NCBI GenBank assembly: GCA_016872855.1
Contig: VGYV01000004.1
Coordinates: 1-36,963 of the forward strand
Direction: 5' to 3'
DNA: 36,963 nt
Origin: Planctomycetota bacterium
GTDB lineage: Bacteria > Planctomycetota > PUPC01 > DSUN01
The notes below the pieces were generated by a model. That model searched no databases. It was not told the DNA's origin and was given only the letters and a program-made list of their open reading frames with translations. This document shows, piece after piece, positions 18,197 to 25,891 of the stretch; the stretch's first letter is position 1; each line of letters opens with the position of its first letter. A program made the translations under genes and the position numbers.

Positions 18197-18466
18197 ATGG
18201 CCGAGGAAGGCAAGATGCAGAGCCGTGTGACAGTGAAACTCGATGGCGACCTGTTGAGGCGCGCCAGGGCGCGAGCGGAGGAACGAGGGGTGTCCCTGTC
18301 GGCCTTCGTAGAGGCGAGCGTGCGCGCGGCGGTTGGTGATGAGACCAGTGCCACATTCCGTGTGGAGGATCTGCCGCCGATCACAAGGTCGCTCTGCGGG
18401 TGCCTGAAGGGCGCACGGTTCGACGAGCGCAACTACGCGGATTACCTGGAACGGAAGTACCGCTGA
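18197..18466 (+). CDS. RHH antitoxin-like protein (DUF6364-like), no adjacent toxin
   Basis: VTVKLDGDLLRRARARAEERGVSLSAFVEASVRAAV RHH-like segment; C-terminus SLCGCLKGARFDERNYADYLERKYR. Confidence 0.65.
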   Translation: MAEEGKMQSRVTVKLDGDLLRRARARAEERGVSLSAFVEASVRAAVGDETSATFRVEDLPPITRSLCGCLKGARFDERNYADYLERKYR

Positions 18467-18491
18467 CAATCCCGGGCGCGCAGCTCCTCCC

Positions 18492-18585
18492 CCCTCTCCC
18501 TTGGGGAGAGGGCTGGGGTGAGGGTGCTTGGGCACTTCCCGATCCTGAGGCACCCTCACCCTGACCCTCTCCCCGAGGGAGAGGG
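18492..18585. repeat. 36-bp-arm inverted repeat CCCTCTCCCTTGGGGAGAGGGCTGGGGTGAGGGTGC
   Basis: Arms 18492-18527 and 18550-18585, few mismatches. Confidence 0.8.
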
Positions 18586-18615
18586 AACAGAGGGCGTTGC
18601 GGCGCACTCGGGGCG

Positions 18616-20073
18616 ATGGTGTTAGGGCCAGACTCGGTGCTCACCAGCGAGCAATCCATCATCGTCTATGACGGCGGGCGGGCGTGGCCTGACCGGTTGA
18701 CGCAGCGCGCGCACGCGCACTACCTGGACTACGCGCGGCGGATGCTGGCGGTCTACCAGCATGGGGTCGGCCAGACCCGCCGCGAACTCCACCGCTCGGT
18801 CGAGGGCATCCTCGCGAATGAGCCCGACTGCGATACGCGGCGGATTCAGGCTTTCTGCAAGCTGCTCGATGAGGCGGGGGAGTTCGATACCGACCGCCGC
18901 GGCAACGCCGCGAAGCTGCGCCTGGCAGTCTTCGACCTCGCCGCGCCGCTCCACCCCCTGGTGGAGAGCCGCGACCAGCTTTTCGAGAACACCGAGTCGG
19001 AGGCCAAGGCCCACATCGCCCAACGCCTCGGCCGCCCCTGGCCGGAAATCGAGGGGGAACTCTACGCCGACGTGATGGACTTCCATCGCCTCACGGCCTT
19101 CGAGGGCTACTCGAATGCGGCGGCGCTGCTGCGCCGCTACAACGTCGCACAGCTCCAGGCCGCGCTCTACCGCGCCGAGCGACTCGTCATCGCCGCCTCG
19201 GAGGACTTCAAGACAATCCTCCGCTACGCCAAGCTGGCGCAACTCCTCCACGACATCCGCCGGCTCCCCCCACTCCAACCCCCCTCCCTCTCAGGGAGGG
19301 GGAACGGGGAGGGTGGGGCGCCGGTCCTCGCGGCGAAGTCCCACCCTCACCCTACCCTCGCCCTGGAAGGGAGAGGGGTCAAGGCACCCTTCGCCCCTCT
19401 GCCTGGCGGGGAGAGGGAGGGCACGAACGTCCCGCTTGCCGACCGCAGCGCCCATTGCCAGCAATGGGCTCCCGACGGTTGCGGCTACGTTATCGAGCTT
19501 TCGGGGCCGGCCTCGGTGCTGCGCGAGACGCGACGCTACGGGATCAACTTCGCTCGATTCCTGCCCGCCCTCCTCGCGTGCGACGGCTGGGCGATGCAGG
19601 CGACGCTCCGCACCCCCTGGGGCGGGAAGGCGCTCCTGGCCCTCAGCAGCCGGGATGGGCTTCAGAGCACCATGCCGCCACCGGAGGAGTTCGATTCGTC
19701 GGTTGAGGAGGGCTTCGCCGCGAAGTTTGGGGCCGAGCGCGACGGCTGGCGCCTCGGCCGCGAGGGCGAGGTGCTCGTCGAGGGCCAAAGCGTCTTCGTT
19801 CCCGACTTCGCCTTCCGCCACGGCGATGGCACCGAGGTGCTTCTGGAGATCGTGGGCTTCTGGACGCCCGAGTATCTGGAGAAGAAGCGGGCGACGCTTC
19901 GGCGCTTCCGCGGCCGCCGCGTCTACCTGGCCGTCGCCGAGCGATGCCTGCCCGAGGGCGCGACCGTGTCCGAGGACGTGGTGGTCTACAAGACCGCGCT
20001 CAAAGTGGAGCCCGTCCTCGCCCTCCTCGAGCGCGCCCGAAGGCGGGAAGCACCAATGACCAATGACCAATGA
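18616..20073 (+). CDS. Bax1-like nuclease (DUF790 family) carrying in-frame repeat insertions
   Basis: YSNAAALLRRYNVAQLQAALYRAERL; YGINFARFLPALLACDGWAMQA; VPDFAFRHGDGTEVLLEIVGFWTPEYLEKKRATL; follows an XPB-like helicase. Confidence 0.8.
   Translation: MVLGPDSVLTSEQSIIVYDGGRAWPDRLTQRAHAHYLDYARRMLAVYQHGVGQTRRELHRSVEGILANEPDCDTRRIQAFCKLLDEAGEFDTDRRGNAAKLRLAVFDLAAPLHPLVESRDQLFENTESEAKAHIAQRLGRPWPEIEGELYADVMDFHRLTAFEGYSNAAALLRRYNVAQLQAALYRAERLVIAASEDFKTILRYAKLAQLLHDIRRLPPLQPPSLSGRGNGEGGAPVLAAKSHPHPTLALEGRGVKAPFAPLPGGEREGTNVPLADRSAHCQQWAPDGCGYVIELSGPASVLRETRRYGINFARFLPALLACDGWAMQATLRTPWGGKALLALSSRDGLQSTMPPPEEFDSSVEEGFAAKFGAERDGWRLGREGEVLVEGQSVFVPDFAFRHGDGTEVLLEIVGFWTPEYLEKKRATLRRFRGRRVYLAVAERCLPEGATVSEDVVVYKTALKVEPVLALLERARRREAPMTNDQ
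19275..19381. repeat. ~107-bp GC-rich interspersed element, in-frame copy in the Bax1-like gene
   Basis: Near-identical to the reverse complement of 12164-12269; translated as QPPSLSGRGNGEGGAPVLAAKSHPHPTLALEGRGVK. Confidence 0.8.
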
Positions 20074-20159
20074 GACGAGCCCTCATCACGGTCATTCCGA
20101 GCGGAGCCTGCCATCGCTTGTGCGCAGGCCAGCGGTCATTGCGCCATTGGTCATTGCGG
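20053..20159. repeat. (CCAATGA)x3 plus inverted partner GGTCATTGCGCCATTGGTCATTG
   Basis: 20053-20073 tandem; 20134-20159 inverted. Confidence 0.75.
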
Positions 20160-20167
20160 CGTACAAT
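20139..20167 (+). promoter_or_regulatory. sigma70-like promoter TTGCGC-N17-TACAAT overlapping the repeat
   Basis: -10 lies 27 nt upstream of TTG 20194. Confidence 0.45.
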
Positions 20168-20193
20168 GGGGGCTGGCATCGAGGAGACGCGCC

Positions 20194-20352
20194 TTGAGCC
20201 CCATTCTCAAGCTCGACCACGACGACCCCGAGAAGGAGCTGGCCTTCGAGCTGGACTACCAGCTTTCCCTCACCACCCGCCAGCGCTTCCAGATGATGAT
20301 CGAGCGAGGGTTCGTGAAGCCTGTCGAGATCATAAAGAGGCGCTGCGAATGA
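20194..20352 (+). CDS. 52-aa conserved-looking small protein
   Basis: (M)SPILKLDHDDPEKELAFELDYQLSLTTRQRFQMMIERGFVKPVEIIKRRCE; SD gaggag; ATGA overlap with the next CDS. Not in the ORF track. Confidence 0.65.
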   Translation: MSPILKLDHDDPEKELAFELDYQLSLTTRQRFQMMIERGFVKPVEIIKRRCE

Positions 20353-21002
20353 CCACGGCGATGGCGTGGGTGAGGCGGACGGAGGATTTCGAGGTGGCGG
20401 GCGACGGGTCCGGGGCGGGGTGGGCGCGGGCCGAGTGGCTGCCGCTGACGCCCGTGGGCGGAACCGCCGCCTATCCCTCGCGGGCGAAGGTGCTTTATTC
20501 CTACACGGGGATGTACTTCCTGTTCGACTGCGAGGACCGCCGCCTGACCTGCACGATGACACGGGATGGCGACGACATTTTCCGTGAGGACGTGGTGGAG
20601 GTGTTCCTGTGGCCCGACCCGCGGCAGGTGCTGTACTTCGAGTACGAGATTTCCCCGCTCGGGGTCGAGCTGCCGCTGCTCATCCCGAACCAGGGCGGTA
20701 TCTTCATGGGCTGGCAGCCCTGGCACTACGAGGGCGGACGGAGGATTCGGCGGGCCACGGTGGTCCGCGGCGGCGAGAAGGCTTCGATGGCTGCCGTCGC
20801 GGGCTGGAGCGCCGAGTTCTTCATCCCCTTCGCCCTGCTGCGGGGCCTGGGCGGCGTGCCGCCGGCGCGCGGTGTCCTCTGGCACGGAAACCTCTATCGG
20901 ATTGACTACGACGAATCGCCCGCCACGCACTGGGCCTGGTCGCCCGCCTCCGGCCCCAACTTCCACAACTATCGTGGTTTCGGCACCTTACGCTTCGAGT
21001 GA
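20349..21002 (+). CDS. carbohydrate-binding family 9-like (CBM9/DOMON-like) protein
   Basis: YSYTGMYFLFDCEDRRLTCTMTRDGDDIFREDVVEVFLWPD; WSAEFFIPFALL. Confidence 0.7.
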   Translation: MTTAMAWVRRTEDFEVAGDGSGAGWARAEWLPLTPVGGTAAYPSRAKVLYSYTGMYFLFDCEDRRLTCTMTRDGDDIFREDVVEVFLWPDPRQVLYFEYEISPLGVELPLLIPNQGGIFMGWQPWHYEGGRRIRRATVVRGGEKASMAAVAGWSAEFFIPFALLRGLGGVPPARGVLWHGNLYRIDYDESPATHWAWSPASGPNFHNYRGFGTLRFE

Positions 21003-21047
21003 GCCCTTTCGGGCCACCTTCCCGACTACCTCGTGCCGAGATCGAGC

Positions 21048-21076
21048 TTGACAAATAGCAGCGTATAGTTTATATT
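21048..21076 (+). promoter_or_regulatory. consensus sigma70 promoter TTGACA-N17-TATATT
   Basis: -35 at 21048-21053, -10 at 21071-21076. Confidence 0.75.
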
Positions 21077-21103
21077 TGCGCCGTGAATGAAAGGGGCCAT
21101 CTC

Positions 21104-22354
21104 ATGTATGACAGGTGGCTGGCGCAGGAGATCGAAGGGAACCGGGCCAACCCGTATGCCCTAGTTTTGTTCGGCGCTCGGCAGACCGGCAAGTCCACGC
21201 TCCTGCGGCAGCTCTTCCCGAAGCCGGCGCTATTCGTCAATCTGGTGGACCCCTTGGACCACGCCCGGTACGCGCTGCGCGCGGAGACGTTCGTGGCCGA
21301 GTGCAATGCACTGCCCCGCGGGGGCGCGCCGGCCGAGGTCGTGGTAGACGAGATCCAGCGCGCCCCAACGCTGCTCAACGCCGTGCAATCGCTGTATGAC
21401 CGGGAGCCGGGCCGGTGGAAGTTCGTGCTCTCGGGCAGTTCGGCCCGCAGGCTGCGAATGGCCGGGGCCAACCTGCTGCCTGGGCGCGCGCTCCTGATGC
21501 GTCTGTACGGCCTGAGCCTGTGTGAGTGCCCGCCCAGCGGAGTCGAGGGGGACGTGGCCGCGGCGCCCTCGCCACTGGCGTTCGGCTGGCAGGGGGAGAG
21601 CGGCCAGCGGCGACTCTTCCCGGGGATGGACCTGGTATCCCGGCTGTTGTATGGACAGCTTCCGGGCATTGTGGCGGCCCCCGAGGGCAGCCGCGGCGGC
21701 CTGCTCCGCGCCTACGCGGCCATCTATCTCGAGGAGGAGGTGCGGCGCGAGGCGGCCGTGCGCGACCTCGCGGCCTTCGCCCGCTTCCTGCGCCTGGCCG
21801 CGCTCGAGTGCGGCCAGGCCATCAACTGCCGCAAGCTCTCGCAGGAGATCGGCCTCGCGGCACCCACGATCAAGTCCTACTACCAGATCCTGGAAGACAT
21901 GTTCGTCGGCTTCCGCGTCGAGGCCTTCAGCGGACGCGCCCGGAGCCGGCTCGTCTCCAGCCCGCGGTTCTACTTCTTCGACACCGGGGTGCGCCACGCG
22001 GCGGCGGACCTGCCGCTCGACGCCGGCACCGTGCTGGGCAACCCGGGCGCCGTCCTTGAACAGTGGGTGGCCGTAGAGCTTTGGAAGCGGCTCCAGTACC
22101 TGCATGGGGGTCAGCTCTACTACTGGCGCACGCGCGGGGGGGCGGAGGTGGACTTCGTGCTCGAGAGGGCGGGACGCTACACGCCTGTGCAGGTGAAGTG
22201 GACCGAGCGCCCGAGCGGCTCCGATGCCCGGCACATCCTCACCTTCCTGGCGGAGCACTCTGAGCGGGCCGAGCGCGGCTACATCATCTGCCGCTGCCCG
22301 CGCCCGATGCAGCTCCACGAGCGCGTCGTGGCGCTGCCCTGGTGGGCGCTCTGA
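21104..22354 (+). CDS. AAA ATPase with DUF4143-like C-terminal domain
   Basis: LFGARQTGKSTLLRQLF, VVVDEIQRAPTLLNAVQSLYD, YYWRTRGGAEVDFVLER. Start 21104 preferred over GTG 21083 given promoter position. Confidence 0.85.
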   Translation: MYDRWLAQEIEGNRANPYALVLFGARQTGKSTLLRQLFPKPALFVNLVDPLDHARYALRAETFVAECNALPRGGAPAEVVVDEIQRAPTLLNAVQSLYDREPGRWKFVLSGSSARRLRMAGANLLPGRALLMRLYGLSLCECPPSGVEGDVAAAPSPLAFGWQGESGQRRLFPGMDLVSRLLYGQLPGIVAAPEGSRGGLLRAYAAIYLEEEVRREAAVRDLAAFARFLRLAALECGQAINCRKLSQEIGLAAPTIKSYYQILEDMFVGFRVEAFSGRARSRLVSSPRFYFFDTGVRHAAADLPLDAGTVLGNPGAVLEQWVAVELWKRLQYLHGGQLYYWRTRGGAEVDFVLERAGRYTPVQVKWTERPSGSDARHILTFLAEHSERAERGYIICRCPRPMQLHERVVALPWWAL

Positions 22355-22384
22355 GCCTTGCCGCCGCCTTTGCGCTGGGCGCAG

Positions 22385-22418
22385 GAACATTGCAGAGTTG
22401 TTCAACTCCGCAATGTTC
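22385..22418. repeat. AT-rich 34-nt palindrome GAACATTGCAGAGTTGTTCAACTCCGCAATGTTC
   Basis: Identical copy at 34511-34544. Confidence 0.85.
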
Positions 22419-22471
22419 TTGCACGGACCCGCACGCCAGCCGAGGGTCGGGGCGGGCACCGCGTCCGGGGC

Positions 22472-25400
22472 TCAGCCAAGGCTCTTGAGCAGGTCGGCGG
22501 CGCGGGACTTGAGGTCGGCGGCGGCCGTGGAGGCGGGCGGGCGGCCCGGGGGCTGGCGGAATCCGGGCTCGCCCGGCTGGTTCTCGGTCGCGGCGGCAGT
22601 GAGGAGGCGGCGGGCCGCATCCTCGTCGCCCGCATCGAGGGCGCACCAGCCGGCCCAGTAGAGCGCGTCGGCGTCGTCGGTGAGGGTGGGCTTGCCGACG
22701 GCGAGGTGGTGCGGGTAGTCGGCGGCAGACTCGAAGTGCTGACGGGCCGTCGCCAGTTCGCCGGCGTCCTTCGCGCGGTGGCCGAGGGCCATGTGGGCGT
22801 CCTTCCAGAGCGCGCGCGGGCGGGCCTCGCCTTCCCAGGGCTTGAAACGGCAGGTCGAGAGGAGCTGCACGGTGCGCTCGGGCGCGCCGGTGCGCAGGCA
22901 GGCGTCCGCCCAGCGGGCAAGGACCTGCCACTTGGCCTTCACAGCGTCGGGCGCACCGTCGAGGGCAGCCACGCGCTCGGCGTGGCGGCCGGAGGCCGAG
23001 AGGATGTGGTCGCGCTCGAGCCAGAGCCGCCACGAGGCGGTTTCGAGTTTCGAGTTCCGCGTTTCGAGTGAGGAGAGGGCGTTGGTGTAGGCATCGAGGG
23101 CTTCGGGGGCGTTGTGCTGCTTGCGCCAGCGATGGAGGCCGAGGTTGCGCCAGGCGAGGACGGCGACCTCGCCGCAGCCAGAGAGAGCGGTGGCGCGGGT
23201 CCAGTGGTCGGCCGCCTCGTCCCAGCGGGCGAGCGAGGCGAGGCAGTTACCGAGGAGGAGGTGGGCGAGGGGGTCATCGGGGCAGAGCAGGAGGGCGGCG
23301 CGAAGGGCCTCGGCGTCCTCGACGCGGTGGGGGTTGACGAAGAGGGGCGATTGCTGGGCGGCCTCGCGGGCGGCGGCGAGGGCCTCGGTCGCCTGGCCTT
23401 GCCGCCAGTGGCAGAGGGCCAGGTGGTAGAGGAGCATCGCCTTGCGGGCCGGGTCGGCCCGGCGGCAGGCAACGTCCCGCAGCCAGGCGGCGGCATCGTC
23501 CCAGGCGCCCAAGCGTTCGTAGTCGCAGGCCACTTCCAGGTACGCCTGCGGGTCGCAGCCGAAGACCTCGCGAACAGCGGCGTCAACTGCTCTGGGCGGC
23601 GTGTCCCCTGTGGGCGGCGTGTCCCCACGTCGCGATGCGTGGGGCAGGGTGACATTCGCGCTTTCGCGCGAAAGCGCGAATGACCCCGGCCCCAAGGCGC
23701 GGGGCGGAGACGCCCCGCCCACAGCAGACAGGAAGTGGCGCTCGGTCCACAGGAGGGGTTCGAGCGGGGACTCCTTCTCGCATTCGTCGAGGAGGGTGCG
23801 GGCGCTGTCGAGTGCGCCGGCCTTGCGCGCGGCGAAGGCGGCGAGGGCCACAATGCGGCTCTCGTGGGGGCTGCGCTCGGAGGCCAAGCCGAAGAGGTCG
23901 AGAGCGGAGAGCGCATCGCCCCCGCGCAAGGCCATCTCGCCAAGGAGCGCGGCGGCCGACGCCCTGTAGCGGGGGCTGCGAAGCAGGGCGTGGAGCTGGG
24001 CAATCGGCTCGCCCCCCTCCTGGGCCATCGCCACGCTGAGCAACCAGAGGGCGTCCTCGCTCTGCGGGTCGGCGGCAAGGGCCTTGCCCGCCCACTCCTT
24101 CGCGGCCTCAGTCTGGCCCCGCTTGAGGTGAATCTGGGCCAGGCCGTTCATCGCCGCGAGGCAGGCGGGGTCGAGGTCCAGCGCCTTGCGGTAGCATTCG
24201 GCGGCGGCGGAGAGGTCGTTGTACTGCTCGTGGCCCCTGGCCTTGAGGAGCCAGCCCTGGAGCGTCGTCGGCGTGTCCTCGAGCGATGCATCGGGCAGGC
24301 CAATGTGGGGCGGCGCGCCGTCGAGCGCCGGTTGAACGGCGTCGCCCTCAAGACGGAGCAACACCTTCTCCTCGTTGAGCTCGACCGTGACCGGCCCGTC
24401 GCCATGGAGCGGGACGCGGAGGGAGCGCTTCTGGCCGGGAGCGAAGGCGGCGCGCGTGGACTTCAGAATCCGTTCGCCCTGCCGCACGATGATGGCCGTC
24501 TCCTCGATGCGTGCGAGGGCAAGGAGGCGCAGGACGAGTTCGCGCCTGTGGGCGGGGCCTCCGCGCCCCGCGCGGGGCAGAGACGCCCCGCCCACAACGC
24601 GCCCCGCGCGGGGCAGAGACGCCCCGCCCACAACGGCATTCAGGACGAGGCCGCCCGCGGCGTGGACGGCGCCGCCGAGGCCCCAGATGGGCGCCCAACT
24701 CTCGTCCCACTCCTCGACCGCGCCCGGCGCCAGGAGGCGGTGGACGCCCTGGTGGACGAAGCGGCCGCTCTGAAGCTCCACATAGGGCTCGCCCCGGGCG
24801 TTGAGGAGCTCCGCCCACATCTTGCCATGGCCGCCAGGCCCCCAGGAGAACATCTTGCGGCCCGGCACCTCGAAGCGCGATGCCTGGTGCACCACTCCGC
24901 AGTCGAGGTCCTCGTAGTAGCCGCCGAACCAGTCGGCCCGCAGGTCCTTCGCAAAGATGTCGCCGCCGCGGGTGAGGTTGGCGAAGCGGCTGAGGTCCCG
25001 GCCCTCGCTCATCGGGAAGCTTGCGTCGCGGTCGGCCCCGTACCACCAGGAGAAGACCTTGGTGGCGGGCAGGAGGAGGCGAAGGTCGTGGCGGGCCGGC
25101 ACGGCGCTGTTCGACCAGAAGTAGATGCGGTGGTGGAAGGGCGTGCGGTTGTGGAGGCGGATGCGGACGTGGAGCCGCCAGTCGTCGGGCCACAGCGTGA
25201 GGGCCACCTGCCAGGCCATGCGCGTGAGGTGCTCGATGCCGCCGACGAGAATGGTTGCAGCGCCGTCCTTCTCCTCGCTGGTGTGCCACGACACGCGGTC
25301 GCTCGTCGTGACCATGTGGCCGACGTGTGGGAAGTTCCACTCGATCCCCCCCGCCCACCAGGCGCCGCGCATGGCCACGAGGCCGAGCTTGAGCGGCACA

Positions 25401-25639
25401 TTGTGGTAGAAGACCTCGCGCTCGTGCACCAGGTCGCGCAGCGACAGCACGTGGCCGCCCAGCTCGGGCAGCACGGTGAGCCGCAGGAGGCCGTTGTCGA
25501 GCACCACCGCCTGGAACTCCCGCTCCTCCATCTCATCCGTCAGGTCGTCCTGCATCGGATAGGGATAAACGGGCCGCCAGTTGCCCCGCGGCAGGGGCGG
25601 GAAGGGGTCCTCGTGGAAGCGGGAGACAGAGAGGGTCAT
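22472..25639 (-). CDS. DUF5107-domain, TPR-containing protein with in-frame repeat insertions
   Basis: VLDNGLLRLTVLPELGGHVLSLRDLVHEREVFYHN and TPR-like helices. Start re-set to ATG 25639 (MTLSVSRFHEDPFP) because the upstream extension is repeat-derived. Confidence 0.8.
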   Translation of the reverse strand: MTLSVSRFHEDPFPPLPRGNWRPVYPYPMQDDLTDEMEEREFQAVVLDNGLLRLTVLPELGGHVLSLRDLVHEREVFYHNVPLKLGLVAMRGAWWAGGIEWNFPHVGHMVTTSDRVSWHTSEEKDGAATILVGGIEHLTRMAWQVALTLWPDDWRLHVRIRLHNRTPFHHRIYFWSNSAVPARHDLRLLLPATKVFSWWYGADRDASFPMSEGRDLSRFANLTRGGDIFAKDLRADWFGGYYEDLDCGVVHQASRFEVPGRKMFSWGPGGHGKMWAELLNARGEPYVELQSGRFVHQGVHRLLAPGAVEEWDESWAPIWGLGGAVHAAGGLVLNAVVGGASLPRAGRVVGGASLPRAGRGGPAHRRELVLRLLALARIEETAIIVRQGERILKSTRAAFAPGQKRSLRVPLHGDGPVTVELNEEKVLLRLEGDAVQPALDGAPPHIGLPDASLEDTPTTLQGWLLKARGHEQYNDLSAAAECYRKALDLDPACLAAMNGLAQIHLKRGQTEAAKEWAGKALAADPQSEDALWLLSVAMAQEGGEPIAQLHALLRSPRYRASAAALLGEMALRGGDALSALDLFGLASERSPHESRIVALAAFAARKAGALDSARTLLDECEKESPLEPLLWTERHFLSAVGGASPPRALGPGSFALSRESANVTLPHASRRGDTPPTGDTPPRAVDAAVREVFGCDPQAYLEVACDYERLGAWDDAAAWLRDVACRRADPARKAMLLYHLALCHWRQGQATEALAAAREAAQQSPLFVNPHRVEDAEALRAALLLCPDDPLAHLLLGNCLASLARWDEAADHWTRATALSGCGEVAVLAWRNLGLHRWRKQHNAPEALDAYTNALSSLETRNSKLETASWRLWLERDHILSASGRHAERVAALDGAPDAVKAKWQVLARWADACLRTGAPERTVQLLSTCRFKPWEGEARPRALWKDAHMALGHRAKDAGELATARQHFESAADYPHHLAVGKPTLTDDADALYWAGWCALDAGDEDAARRLLTAAATENQPGEPGFRQPPGRPPASTAAADLKSRAADLLKSLG
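23585..23725. repeat. cluster of GGGCGGCGTGTCCCC repeats and a 30-bp perfect palindrome within the CDS
   Basis: 23653-23682 cattcgcgctttcgcgcgaaagcgcgaatg is a perfect palindrome; flanked by gggcggcgtgtcccc twice and ggcgcggggcggagacgccccgccc. Confidence 0.8.
24563..24634. repeat. two exact tandem 36-bp units within the CDS
   Basis: gcgccccgcgcggggcagagacgccccgcccacaac x2; encodes VVGGASLPRAGR twice. Confidence 0.9.
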
Positions 25640-25734
25640 GGGCACGACCCGAGCGGACACACGCTGCGGCACGAACAAGCTCCTGGAAAGAGTTGCGGTT
25701 GTCTCTTCCACGCGACGAACAAGTCCCGAAGGGA

Positions 25735-25891
25735 CGATAGGGTTTTGCCGGCGGCGTAAGCCGCCGGATCGCGGAGCGGCCAGAACCAAGCCCCGGAGGG
25801 GCGAAAGGACCCGGCGTTCCTTTCGCCCCGTCGGGGCTGCGCCTCTGGCATCACCCTTCCGGCGGCTCACGCCGCCGGCAAAACCCTATCG
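25735..25891. mobile_element. MITE-like nested palindrome with 33-bp terminal inverted repeats
   Basis: Outer arms 25735-25767 and 25859-25891 differ at one position; inner arms 25789-25809 and 25818-25838. Confidence 0.65.

Noticed and set aside
21083-21103. GTG 21083 as the start of the DUF4143 ATPase.
   Set aside because: It coincides with the expected transcription start of the TTGACA-N17-TATATT promoter and lacks an SD; ATG 21104 has a purine-rich stretch upstream. A leaderless start remains possible.
24563-24634. CRISPR-like repeats.
   Set aside because: Only two adjacent units with no spacers, in frame within a CDS; no cas genes in the window.
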